64,000 bases of DNA from Symbiodinium sp. CCMP2592 (taxonomy: Eukaryota > Sar > Dinophyceae > Suessiales > Symbiodiniaceae). Location: the NCBI GenBank assembly GCA_905221615.1, contig CAJNDT010003279.1, positions 571,641 through 635,640 on the forward strand, given 5' to 3'. The stretch's first letter is position 1. Each line of letters begins with the position of its first letter. The notes below the pieces were generated by a model that saw only the letters and a list, made by a program, of their open reading frames with translations, did not search any database and was not told the origin of the DNA. Below, in pieces: positions 41,306-50,629 of the stretch. Position numbers and translations under genes: made by a program.

Positions 41306-43244
41306 GGACAGCGCTGACACCAAAGAAGCGTTTCGGAAAGCACGAAGTACTAAACGAGGGGTGGATTGGACACAAGCCAGGCGGATGCGGAAGAGGAACA
41401 GACAGCAATGGGAAGAGGAGCGCATGCGTAGAGCGACCTCGGGGGATTGGGATGCCTACAGAACCTTGAAACCAGAGAAGTTCAAAGGGTGGGATGTTGG
41501 GTTTGCGGAAGCACAGGAAGGCCGGTGCCCCCACAAGGTGATCCATGATCACCTTGAAGCAATTTACACAACTGGTGGAGTTATCCCGCCGAAACCTGTC
41601 TGGGAGGGTGAGCTGGAAGAGTTCACCAAGGAGGAGCTTAGATGGGCTATTTTGCAAGGGAAGAGTGGCAAAGCAGTGGGGGCTGATGGCACCAGTCATG
41701 AACTTTTGGTCGGTCTCCTCAACACGCCAGGGGGTGATGATGCTATGCTGCCCTTTTTCAATGAGGTCTATCGGTCAGCCAACATCCCGGAAGACTGGGG
41801 GGTAGCGCTTATGCTGGTCATACCTAAGGAGAAGCACCCGCTCGATGCCAAAAGTTTACGGCCACTGTCGCTGGGGTCTAGTGTCTCCAAATGTTTCTGC
41901 CGCTTGCTCATGCTACGGACGATGCCAGCCTTGCGCCCTAAGGGTCCGTGTCAGTGTTCAGCTGCTGGGCGACAGTCTGCAGAGTATCTCTTTGGGGTGG
42001 GCCGTATCTTTCAACTTGAGACTGAGTGGCACTCTGGTTTGGCAATTGCTAAGATCGATCTGCGCAAGGCTTATGATCTGGTACATCGCCCTGCCTTGCT
42101 CGCACGTCTTGAAGCAACTATTGGTGATAGTGCGACGTATCGGTGCTGGCATGCCATGCTTTCGGATACTAGTGCGGTGCTTCAAACGGAGTGGGGTCAG
42201 ACTAGATTGCAGGTCGATAGGGGGATCCGACAGGGTTCGGTCGAGAGCCCTGCCATCTTCAGCTGGCTGGCGGAGCAAATTTTGGAGGACACCAAGGAGA
42301 AGTGTGGATGGGCTTCGAGGGCTTCGGTGTTTGCAGGGTTGACGGTCCAGGAGTTGTTGTTCATGGACGATGGAGGTGTCTGGGATAGCAGCGCAACAGG
42401 ATTGGCTCGGAAACTTCAGGAGTGGTCCAGGGAGCTGGCGAAGGCAGGACTCAGGCTCAACCCGGATAAATGCAAAGTCTATTTCTCACCCTACCTTCAG
42501 GGACCGAGACTGGTGCAGGTTGATGGGACGACGGTGCCAGAGGTCAAAGTGTTCGAAGTTATGGGGGTTCCTTTCTCTGTCGGAGCCAACACGTCGGAAC
42601 AGCTTGCCCCCTTCCTACAAAGGGCTAAGGACAAATTTTGGAGCCTGCGACATCTTTTCAGAGCACGAACACCGCTCAAAGGGAGAATACGACTACTAGA
42701 CAGGGTGGTTGGTGGATTGGTTCTTTGGTGCTTGGCGGCCCTGGTACCGGACAGTAGCGCTCTGGCCCTGCTGAACTCCCTACAACAACAACTGGTATTG
42801 TGGAGCATGAGGGTTGCGAAGCGTGCAGATGAAACATGGATGACCTTTCAGAAAAGGGCTCATAGGGGGGCACGCCAAGTCATCTGTACACATGCAGGAC
42901 GACGCTGGTCCACAAGCTGGTTGGAGCGCTGGTGGAATTTTGCAGGCCACAGAGCTAGGGGCATGGGCAGGGATAACCCAGGGGCGGCTTCCATTATCGA
43001 CAAGTACAGGGACCGAGAATGGTGGCTTGCTGAACAACGGAAGCCTCAGGAGGCACGACTTCAACACCCCAGGCATTACCCCAAACTTTCCAATTTGGAA
43101 AAGGACATGGACAGGGCTACAGGGGGTACCTTTTGGCGTAGGGTTGCACAGGACAGGGTACAGTGGGCAAAATGCAGGGATATGTGGATCCGACAGATGG
43201 ATTTACCATGGGCCAGTGGCAGACAGACTTGTATTAGGGCTTGA
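41235..43244 (+). CDS. non-LTR reverse transcriptase
   Basis: 669 residues. Core motifs in order: GKAVGADGTSHELLVGLL near 145-160, DAKSLRPLSLGSSVSKCF near 203-220, AKIDLRKAYDLVHRPAL near 271-287 (catalytic Asp), DRGIRQGSVESPAIFSWL near 327-344 and ELLFMDDGGVWDSS near 373-386, an intact FMDD box. A thumb-like region KAGLRLNPDKCKVYFSP follows. The N-terminal 60-90 residues are charged (RRMRKRNRQQWEEERMRRAT). No endonuclease or RNase H is present in this frame, so the copy is either truncated or relies on others. The frame is unbroken. The first 20 or so residues overlap another ORF and may not be real; translation could begin later. Confidence 0.88.
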   Translation: MILLIQPTASTWLSRKRSSSLAYKDSADTKEAFRKARSTKRGVDWTQARRMRKRNRQQWEEERMRRATSGDWDAYRTLKPEKFKGWDVGFAEAQEGRCPHKVIHDHLEAIYTTGGVIPPKPVWEGELEEFTKEELRWAILQGKSGKAVGADGTSHELLVGLLNTPGGDDAMLPFFNEVYRSANIPEDWGVALMLVIPKEKHPLDAKSLRPLSLGSSVSKCFCRLLMLRTMPALRPKGPCQCSAAGRQSAEYLFGVGRIFQLETEWHSGLAIAKIDLRKAYDLVHRPALLARLEATIGDSATYRCWHAMLSDTSAVLQTEWGQTRLQVDRGIRQGSVESPAIFSWLAEQILEDTKEKCGWASRASVFAGLTVQELLFMDDGGVWDSSATGLARKLQEWSRELAKAGLRLNPDKCKVYFSPYLQGPRLVQVDGTTVPEVKVFEVMGVPFSVGANTSEQLAPFLQRAKDKFWSLRHLFRARTPLKGRIRLLDRVVGGLVLWCLAALVPDSSALALLNSLQQQLVLWSMRVAKRADETWMTFQKRAHRGARQVICTHAGRRWSTSWLERWWNFAGHRARGMGRDNPGAASIIDKYRDREWWLAEQRKPQEARLQHPRHYPKLSNLEKDMDRATGGTFWRRVAQDRVQWAKCRDMWIRQMDLPWASGRQTCIRA

Positions 43245-43309
43245 GGGCGAAAGGGTTGTGGTATGGATGACAGGGCTCCTGCTGGGGCTGAACTTGATGG
43301 TGCTGCAGC

Positions 43310-46300
43310 TTGCTGGCCCCAATCTTGCCCAAAGCGAGCGCTTCGTGTCACACCGCAATGTGGTGTCAATTCGCTATCTTCGCCGGATGGACGTTGTCCT
43401 GGTGGAGTGTTTGTGCGGGTTCTCCTGAAGGGATGCCCGATCCAGATGAAAGGAACCTACAGCGCCCTTGGCGCCGGCAGCCAGATCGCTGGCTTGTTGA
43501 TGAAACCCTTGTGGGTTCCGGTGCTTTGATCAGCACGCCTGTCCATGCAGGCACACCGGGCCCTGAGACCATTAAGCACGACGAGGAGGAGATGGTATCG
43601 TGGATGCAGGGGACGATGACAACGGGAGGGCATGGCTCCGACCCATGGCTGGCGCTTTTACAGCGAATGGCTGGTGGACTGGAAGACATGCCGAAAGGGA
43701 TCAGAGGAGCGGCGGCAGGACAGCTGCTACGGTGGCTGTCGCACAGAGCGACGGATGTGGAGCACGGCTACTTCCTTGGACACGCAAAGGGCAAGCCGGC
43801 AGACGTGACTGCCTTGCTGGTGGCTATGCGAGAATCGGAGGATGAGCCGTGCCACCTCCTTCGAGGCACTCGGGAGTTTGAGTGGACGCTGGAGATGTGG
43901 CGTGCGGTATGTCAACACATCGAATGCCAGGATGGCTCCTTGGAGGACCTCGGACGAGAAGTGCCTATGAAGCTTCCAGTCATTATGTTGTTCCCTAAGC
44001 CTCTTCCACTGGATACGCCATCGGAGGAGGAGGAAGTGGAGCAAGGTTTGCAAGGTGCTCCGCCACCTAAGCGACGCCTGGTCCAGGTCGAATTGAGTTC
44101 GGGATCGGGTGACGTGCCCCGGACTTCGGTGAGTCTGTTGGCTCCTGTGAACGAGACGGGACGGGCAGAGCTTCATTTGGCGCTCACCATGGTGGAGCAA
44201 GCGGAGGAAGGCCCGACGCCGGTGGTGACAGCAGCACCCCTGGTACTACCGCCTCCGGCACCCCATGGGCTTGGGCGCTGTGGGCTCTCGCAAGCAGACT
44301 ACGAACGAATGTGGGATGGATGGAGGTCCGGAGCACTCATGTTGTCTGAGATCCGCAGAGTCCATGGGCCGATTGTGGCGCAACATGTGCTGGAGGAGTG
44401 GGGCCCCTTGCCCTTGGATGCCTACGTTACCCCACTGGATGCACCACCAGGCCTCAGCACTCCCAGACAGGACCTTACAGAGAGCAAGCCTGAGGAAGAG
44501 GATGCGGAAGATACGGGCCTCCTTCAAGGGATGGTAGTTGCAAAATGGCAGGGTGCCTTTGTTGCTGCGGCCCCATCACAGCCAACACCCAGGACTGAGC
44601 CACTGCCCTTCTTCGAGCTTGGACGAAGGATGGTGGATTACATGGTACGTGCTGGAGCCGAGGTTGGGCTGTTGTCCACAGTCTTGCAGCTGCTCACGGA
44701 GGATAGGGATGACGAGGGGTACTCGATCATGCTTGAAGAGTATCTCCTCCGTCTGGACCTTCCTATCGAGGAGGATGCTGAGAGGGCGGACGAAATACAC
44801 CCCCACCACCGCGATATCCTGGAATGGATGGAACAGGAGCTCTGGGAAGACTATGTTGACGTGATGGAGGCGGAGGCTGGCTGGGAGAGCGACGGTGTGA
44901 TGAACCGTCGGGCCAGCCAGACGGTATCTGCAGCTGATTGCAGAGTATGGAGGGAGTGGGCGACGTTGACCACTGCTTCTATACGGCCCCGCAGCAGATC
45001 CAGGTCTCCCAGGCGACAGGGCGATGCTACCAGCCTTATGGATGAAGGGGCAAAAATGAAGCCGAGGACAAAACAAGCGAGCAAGGCCAAACCGTCTGAA
45101 GCCTCGAGTCCCTCGACAAGGCCGTCGACGGCGACAGGCTCCGGTGCGAGAGAACGGGAAAGGAGCAGAAGAGGAGGGTCGCGCCGGTCGCCGGATCGTG
45201 ATGAGGAGAGACCAGAATTACCACGGCGCAGTGCAGGGAGGTGCACAGAGGAGGTGCGCCGTTTGAACCCCCTGGCGCGGCGAACGCATCGCCATGTGGT
45301 CTCTGGCACAAGGCCGATGGATGTTAACGAGGCCTCCCTATGGTGGCTTCGGGTTCTTGGCCTGAGGGGTCCTGTGGACAACGACATCACCAGCGTCCTC
45401 CCGCGGAGTGGGCATGACGACAGACTGGCGGAAGTACGAGATTTGCCCGTCTCAGACTTGCTGGTTGTTATGGTTGCCCTCCTGCGAGTTACGGCTATGC
45501 TGTGGGTGGAGTGTTGTCAGATGATGTATACACATCCACACATCTCTCAAGAAGTGGAGGTAACGGTGGAAGAGGAGGATGAGAGTATGTGGATGCAAAC
45601 TGGTGCCTGGACTACCTCAACGACGACCACGGAGATGCTGGACGACTCCTTGGGCAGGGAGTCCCACTGGAATGGCACCACAACGGATGATGAAAACTTT
45701 GGTGCGGTCAGGAGACGCGGGAGAGAGGCCATGGCCAGTCCGAATGTGGATGCTTTACTGCAGGATGAGCGGCAGCAGCAACAGGAGCTACAAGCAGAGC
45801 GACAGGCCCGCTGTGCGCAGGAAGCGGCACGAGATGATGAGGAGCAAGACCAGGAAAGGAGGGATGCTGCTTTGTATCGGGCTCACCAAGCAGAGGAGTA
45901 TCGGCAGTGGGAAAACTGGGCAGTCCTCAACACACCGTCTGACCCACCTCGCAGACAAAGAGTCTCCTTCCGAGTCCAACATGGGGATGCGGTGACTACG
46001 ACACACTGTGAGTTGCCGTTGGCTCGTGGTCGCCCGCTGCAGGTGACTATGTGGACTGAGGAGGTTGTGTCCGGATTGATGCCGGAGACCTCGGATGGGT
46101 TGGTGCGACGCCAACAGGGCCTTGCTCCAGTGCGAGCCGCTGGTGGCGCAGGAGACACCATGGTTGATGATGGAGTGGCCTCCTCTGCATCGACTGGACC
46201 TACGGTGGTTGGGCATACAGTGATGGACGAGAAGGAGCAGGACCGGATTCGCACAGAAACCTATGAAGCCTGGGTGAAGGGTTCCATCTCGGATGAGGAG

Positions 46301-46459
46301 GCGGTGAGCAGGGTTGGCGAGCATTATTACGTTGTCTTCCTAGCACAAAAAGCTGCGGATGACGAGGATGCGGCAGGAGGTGCTTCGGAGGGACCGTCGA
46401 AACGCCGTAAGTGTCTAGCAGAAGGGTGCGAGATACTGGAGAATGAGGGTGGGAAGTGA
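43310..46459 (+). CDS. large third ORF of the element: RS-rich, coiled-coil, unknown function
   Basis: 1049 residues in a frame different from the transcriptase. A Met at 43433 (residue 42) may be the true start, because residues before it look unnatural. It is acidic, with DTPSEEEEVEQG near 235. Residues 320-370 hold a helical YERMWDGWRSGALMLSEIRR. An Arg/Ser stretch IRPRSRSRSPRRQG lies near 560, followed by RERERSRRGGSRRSPDRDE near 620. A glutamine- and glutamate-rich helix ERQQQQELQAERQARCAQEA near 822 is a likely coiled coil. The end is SKRRKCLAEGCEILENEGG. No zinc knuckle or enzyme is recognised. Such features suit an RNA- or nucleocapsid-like chaperone, but that is inference. It ends 110 bases before the A tail, so it shares the element's 3' end. 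Confidence 0.7.
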   Translation: MLAPILPKASASCHTAMWCQFAIFAGWTLSWWSVCAGSPEGMPDPDERNLQRPWRRQPDRWLVDETLVGSGALISTPVHAGTPGPETIKHDEEEMVSWMQGTMTTGGHGSDPWLALLQRMAGGLEDMPKGIRGAAAGQLLRWLSHRATDVEHGYFLGHAKGKPADVTALLVAMRESEDEPCHLLRGTREFEWTLEMWRAVCQHIECQDGSLEDLGREVPMKLPVIMLFPKPLPLDTPSEEEEVEQGLQGAPPPKRRLVQVELSSGSGDVPRTSVSLLAPVNETGRAELHLALTMVEQAEEGPTPVVTAAPLVLPPPAPHGLGRCGLSQADYERMWDGWRSGALMLSEIRRVHGPIVAQHVLEEWGPLPLDAYVTPLDAPPGLSTPRQDLTESKPEEEDAEDTGLLQGMVVAKWQGAFVAAAPSQPTPRTEPLPFFELGRRMVDYMVRAGAEVGLLSTVLQLLTEDRDDEGYSIMLEEYLLRLDLPIEEDAERADEIHPHHRDILEWMEQELWEDYVDVMEAEAGWESDGVMNRRASQTVSAADCRVWREWATLTTASIRPRSRSRSPRRQGDATSLMDEGAKMKPRTKQASKAKPSEASSPSTRPSTATGSGARERERSRRGGSRRSPDRDEERPELPRRSAGRCTEEVRRLNPLARRTHRHVVSGTRPMDVNEASLWWLRVLGLRGPVDNDITSVLPRSGHDDRLAEVRDLPVSDLLVVMVALLRVTAMLWVECCQMMYTHPHISQEVEVTVEEEDESMWMQTGAWTTSTTTTEMLDDSLGRESHWNGTTTDDENFGAVRRRGREAMASPNVDALLQDERQQQQELQAERQARCAQEAARDDEEQDQERRDAALYRAHQAEEYRQWENWAVLNTPSDPPRRQRVSFRVQHGDAVTTTHCELPLARGRPLQVTMWTEEVVSGLMPETSDGLVRRQQGLAPVRAAGGAGDTMVDDGVASSASTGPTVVGHTVMDEKEQDRIRTETYEAWVKGSISDEEAVSRVGEHYYVVFLAQKAADDEDAAGGASEGPSKRRKCLAEGCEILENEGGK

Positions 46460-46583
46460 GTCGTGCTGAGTGGTATGAGGGAGCGTGCTGACAGGCTCGT
46501 AAGTAGCCTTCGTCGCCTTCCTAATAGGGATTTTCGACAGGCACCTGCAAGTCGGAAAAGAGGCGCTTAAAAAAAAAAAAAAA

Positions 46584-46823
46584 CCCTAAACCCTTAAACC
46601 CTTAACCCTTAAACCCTAAACCCTAAACCCCTAAACCCTAAACCCTTAAACCCTAAACCCTTAAACCCTAAACCCCTCAACCCCTAAACCCTAAAACCCT
46701 AAACCCTAAAACCCTAAACCCTAAAACCCTAAAACCCTTATATAAGCCCTAAACCCTTAAACCCCTAAACCCTAAAACCCTGAACCCTACAACCCTAAAC
46801 CCTAAAACCCTAAACCCTCACTG
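46584..46823 (-). repeat. CCCTAAA array, right of the insertion
   Basis: About 33 irregular units of CCCTAAA, CCCTTAAA and CCCTAAAA, interrupted once near 46739 by TATATAAG. Confidence 0.9.
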
Positions 46824-46910
46824 CAGGCGTCAATGTTGCTGAGGAGCTTTGGGGATGCTGCAAGCATGGCCCGGCGGGACTTCAGCGAAATTGCAAAACC
46901 TACTTTTCGT
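46824..46910. other. unique spacer
   Basis: Short unique piece between the CCCTAAA array and a family J element. Confidence 0.4.
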
Positions 46911-47019
46911 AGGACCTAGAGTAGGCCCTTATTCCCTTTTTGGGGGGTCAGGTTCCCTTATAAGCCCCTTTAAGCCAAAAAGGGCACCCTTTTTTTTCCT
47001 AGGCTACTCTTGGGTCTAG
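46911..47019. repeat. family J inverted repeat (copy 2)
   Basis: GACCTAGAGTAGGCCCTTAT pairs partly with CTAGGCTACTCTTGGGTCTA at the far end. CCCTTTTTGGGGGGTC answers AAAAAGGGCACCC. Almost identical in order to the copy at 13500. Confidence 0.75.
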
Positions 47020-47029
47020 TTTCAACTCT

Positions 47030-47478
47030 ATAACCCAAAGGGTCCTATGTATTGTTATGGGGGATACTTCCTTAAGTCATTATAGTAATTTCTAATATGG
47101 AAATCCTACATTCTGCTATATCGGTACATAGAACCCTTTGGGTACGGATTTCATATCATAAGGACCCGAACAGGGAAGCCTCTGTTAAAGCCTGAATGCA
47201 ACGTTCCTAAACGGTGAACCCTAATTCCTGAAACTCTGGACCCTATAAACCCTGAAACCCTCAAGCCATGAAGCTCTGCACCCTAAGGCCTGAAACCCTT
47301 CAGCCATGAATCCCTGAAGCCCTTAAATTCCAAACCGTGAAGCCGCAAACCCTCAAACCCTAACCCTGAAACCCTAAGCCCGAGATTTCGGATGGAGGCC
47401 GTTCTCGCGGAGTCACGGGATTTACCCAGCAGCACCTCGGCCGTGGAGACCCCGGACTCTTCTGTGTTCCGAATGCTC
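47030..47478. other. gene-free stretch with a family A-like inverted pair
   Basis: AACCCAAAGGGTCCTATGTA near 47032 is answered by TACATAGAACCCTTTGGGTA near 47127, an A-like element. CCCTGAA/CCCTAAA remnants follow to 47390. No gene. Confidence 0.5.
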
Positions 47479-47602
47479 ACTTGAAGGCTCATGGGACTTA
47501 GTAAGTAAGGTTATAAGTAGGTTATAATTAGGATAACCCCACTTAGGGGACTTATAACCCCCAATTATAAGCTACTTACTAAGTCCCATAATCCTCCAAG
47601 CA
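47479..47602. repeat. family C inverted repeat (copy 4)
   Basis: ACTTGAAGGCTCATGGGACT and ACTAAGTCCCATAATCCTCC. CA lies just outside both ends (CTCACTTG and AAGCAGAA) in direct orientation, which an inverted-repeat end could not produce, so it reads as a 2 bp target duplication. Confidence 0.88.
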
Positions 47603-48130
47603 GAACATATGCATTTGGGGGGGGGTTCGGACGACTTAGTTAGTCGGCGAACGGCCTTTTCAAGTATCCGACCCTAACTGAGGTTATTGCACTTACAACT
47701 TATAAAACCCATATTGCACTTACAACTTACAAAATCCACAAATCTGCGACTTACTAAGTCTCCCGATCCTCCAACCAAGGGCCTTAGTAATTAGAGTAAG
47801 CTTTCTTTAACTGTTCCTTAAATAAGATCCCAGTACGGGTGACTCTAAGGGTGTAGTAAGCGCCAGAAGCAGGGTCCTTACAACAAGTAGGCTCTGGTGC
47901 TAGGTAGGGCTTTGGGACATTTTCTATTTTCCCTTTTGGGGGTTAAGAGGATCTTATTTACTAATATTTTTCAAAGGCTTCAAAAGCCCCACCTAGTGGT
48001 GGGTTAAGGCCTACACGATCCCAGACCCCTAAACTACCGCTTGCATGTTGGAGAGTTCGGATCTAGACTCGCTGTGTGCGGCATGTCAGATCAAAAGAGG
48101 TTTAGGCGGTTTAGGGTTTAGGGGTTCAGG
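47603..48130. other. gene-free stretch; last TTTAGGG words
   Basis: A looser C-like pair (GGACGACTTAGTTAGTCG near 47628; ACTTACTAAGTCTCCCGATC near 47750) and a duplicated TTGCACTTACAACTTA (47686 and 47713). The last TTTAGGG run in this style is near 48105-48122. Confidence 0.5.
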
Positions 48131-48367
48131 GCGTCCTAGGGTGACCCCGTTCGGGGTGACCCACTTCCTCTTGGAATTTAGAGTTGCTGTACAATGATGA
48201 TCAGTAGCATTCCATATGCTGCTTTTGTGCCGTGGACATTCCTCACTAAATCACTAAAGTCGTAGGACTCCGAACTCCTGAATTGCACAAACAATGCCAC
48301 AAGAGGCAGCAGGGGCCTGAATCCACACGTTGCCGACCCTTTTTTCGCAGCACTCCGACCGCACTGC

Positions 48368-48776
48368 TTAGTCATCCATGTCCGAGTTCCGCCTCTTGAG
48401 GCCAGCCTTGGCCTTCGCTTTAGTCTTAGTAGCTGCAGCCTTCGTCTTGGGATCGCCACGGCCACGTGCCCTGCCGCCTCTGCCCCTCGCTCGTGCTCTT
48501 GATGCTCCGACTTCGGGAGGGTTACCTTTGTCTGGTACAGCACCGACACGTGGAAGGTCACTTGAAGAGCTGGCCGGATCACCTGCATGTACACTTGAGT
48601 CGGCCCTGATCAGCTTGGGCAGATCGGCAGTCTTAGTCTTCTCCAAGGGGCGGACACGTAACACACTACTGTCAGAACGGGCCGGTGAAGCCGCTTCGGC
48701 TCCAGTAGGCGGGGTCCGGAAGCCGGTCGTCTTGTCAAACAGACCCACCACGTCTTTGATGTGCTTGAAGTTCGGC
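48368..48776 (-). CDS. terminal exon: basic RG- and K-rich tail
   Basis: Begins after CCCAG and completes an Arg codon with the previous exon, then PNFKHIKDVVGLFDKTTGFR. The rest is Ser/Pro-rich and then strongly basic (RARARGRGGRARGRGDPK, TKTKAKAKAGLKRRNSDMDD) up to the stop. An RG-rich, Lys-rich tail suggests nucleic-acid binding and nuclear import. The plus-strand frame here is a shadow. Confidence 0.75.
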
Positions 48777-49915
48777 CTGGGTCGGTCAAATAGAATGAGA
48801 TTCAGGGATTCGGACGGTCAAGGGCCCACAGACTATTATCAGTGAACGGGAGATTGACATGGTAGGAGAGAATCCGTCGGCACAGCCAGGGTCCCAGGGT
48901 TTTCTTCGAAGTCTGAGGTCTGTGAATAAGAGACTCCTGAAGATGGAATTGTGTACCAGGTCCCAGGGTTAAAACCTCGAGATTTAGATGGAATCCTTTA
49001 AAGCCTTCAGCATTATATTAAGCCTTAGCCGTTTCTTAGCCAGGCCAGTGCCAGGGTCCAGGGTCAGGGTCCGGGTCCGAGAATGCGAGATATCTGACTA
49101 GCAAGGGTCAGGGTCTCAGGGTGTGATTAGAGACACACGCGCGTTTGCTTCAGTTGGGCTGGGTCAATCTCAGTTAGTTAAAGTTTGATATCCCAGACAT
49201 GGACGGAGTCATTCATTATATTATAGGGTCAGGGTCCCGGACCGGAGTCGGAGTGAGTAGAGAGTATGTCTGAGAGTCTGCTTCAGTCGGGCTGGGTCTC
49301 ATGTCATTAGACTAAAGAAGTCGGATTTCAATTCAACCTACTATTATACTATTAATTAAGGCAAAGGCTCTGGGTAAGTTACCCAGTGCCATGGTCCCAG
49401 CAGCAGGGAGGACGAAATAAGTAACCGTTAGGGTTAGGGTTTCGATTTATGTCTCACGGTTTTTCGCATATTTATTTTGCTCAGGATCGGATGATCAATG
49501 AGTCTGATGCTTGAAACCTTCTGCTGGAGGGCTTATTTTGCCAAGTTCAGATCAGAACAGCCACATCTACTTGACATTGCCTTAAATTGCACATAATATT
49601 AAATGATCATTGTCATTCTGTAACGACATTATATAATATAGTCCCTAGCCCCGAGAATAACTATCAGTCTAACGGTTTAACAAGATTTAGCAAGGGTCAG
49701 CGGGACATTCAATTCAGGTCAGGGTCATGGTTGATTGGACGAGACTTGTTACAGACTACGACTGATTTCCTGAATTAATTATTTATAATTCAGAAATTCA
49801 TAGTGATAGATTAAATAAATAAATAAACCCAGGCCGGAATCCCTGACCCTCACCAGTGAGAACCAGAACCCTGCAATTAGGTAATATCCCCTGGACTCCG
49901 GATGATCGGATAGGC

Positions 49916-50057
49916 CTCTTCAGCAAGACTTCCTCAGCAACCAAGTAGTCATCCACAACCGTGTCCCAGCACCAGCTGACACACTCGTGCAATGCCTCGG
50001 CTTCCGTGAGTTGCCGCCGCACGCCGTCCCACCGAGCAGCGTGGGATTTGGATGCGC
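49916..50057 (-). CDS. exon 11
   Basis: Starts after CCAG; the first codon is completed with G from exon 10 to give Gly, then ASKSHAARWDGVRRQLTEAE and a Trp-rich helix ALHECVSWCWDTVVDDYLV. Ends GAG before a GC donor (GCCTAT). Confidence 0.78.
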
Positions 50058-50629
50058 CTGGCTGCTAATATTCATCATTGCCGGTTATGATTAGTGTCGC
50101 AGGGGTCAGGGTGGGTTTAAATTACAGTAAACGAATATATTACGTAAATCAGATCATTTGACCTGATTGACATAGGCGGGGGGGGGGTTCTGATGAGTGA
50201 CGATGAAGCTTTGACCACCGGGTTACGTTTTCGTTCAGGGTTCAGGCTGCAGTTACGATAGAATCCAAGCTAATAATAATCAGACTTTTAATATATAAAC
50301 TTACTTGCTGTCATCGAACCGACTATTGAGAATGCCACCGGCAGGCTGTCAGTCAACTAGTTTCAGAAACGGTCGCCGACTAAGTATTATATTATATTAT
50401 GATATGTAATTTATTGACTAGGTAATTATTATTTAATGGACTAGAAAAAACTAAACAAAGCACTGTCTACTATTGACTATAGCTGGGGATAAGAACAAGA
50501 ATAATGACAACTGCAGGTTTAAACCAACACACAGACAATGACATTAATACTTAAGTTAACTAACGTTGGAACCACCGGTTTAAACCTGTTGAATCGAATC
50601 GAATCTACTCAGACTCAGAGCCGAAGAGC

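Larger units (their letters stand above)
40342..46583 (+). mobile_element. non-LTR retrotransposon inserted in a CCCTAAA array
   Basis: A 6.2 kb GC-richer block interrupts a telomere-type array. Its right end is a run of 15 A (46569-46583) followed at once by CCCTAAACCC, its left end follows AAACCCT. Target duplication cannot be measured because the target is itself repeated. It holds an unknown ORF, a reverse transcriptase and a long third ORF, all on plus. Sitting in telomere-type repeats recalls the TRAS/SART elements of insects, a comparison of position only. Whether everything from 40342 belongs to one element is inference; the start could be as late as about 41290 if the first ORF is separate. 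Confidence 0.75.

Noticed and set aside
43366-46324. Minus-strand ORFs over the third ORF of the second element
   Set aside because: They are shadows of the 1049-residue frame; their Ser/Leu/Pro composition is typical of the reverse of acidic coding sequence.
46584-46823. A true chromosome end (telomere)
   Set aside because: The CCCTAAA units are degenerate and are followed by other DNA on both sides, so the array is internal.
1-48130. Plant genome, based on TTTAGGG repeats
   Set aside because: TTTAGGG is also the dinoflagellate telomere type, and the GC-donor introns with AG|G acceptors together with the dispersed repeats fit a dinoflagellate better. Plant-like genes were not seen.
49854-49860. 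GTGAGG as the donor of exon 11
   Set aside because: It looks canonical, but joining there breaks phase with the last exon. The GC donor at 49915 keeps phase and gives a natural protein join.
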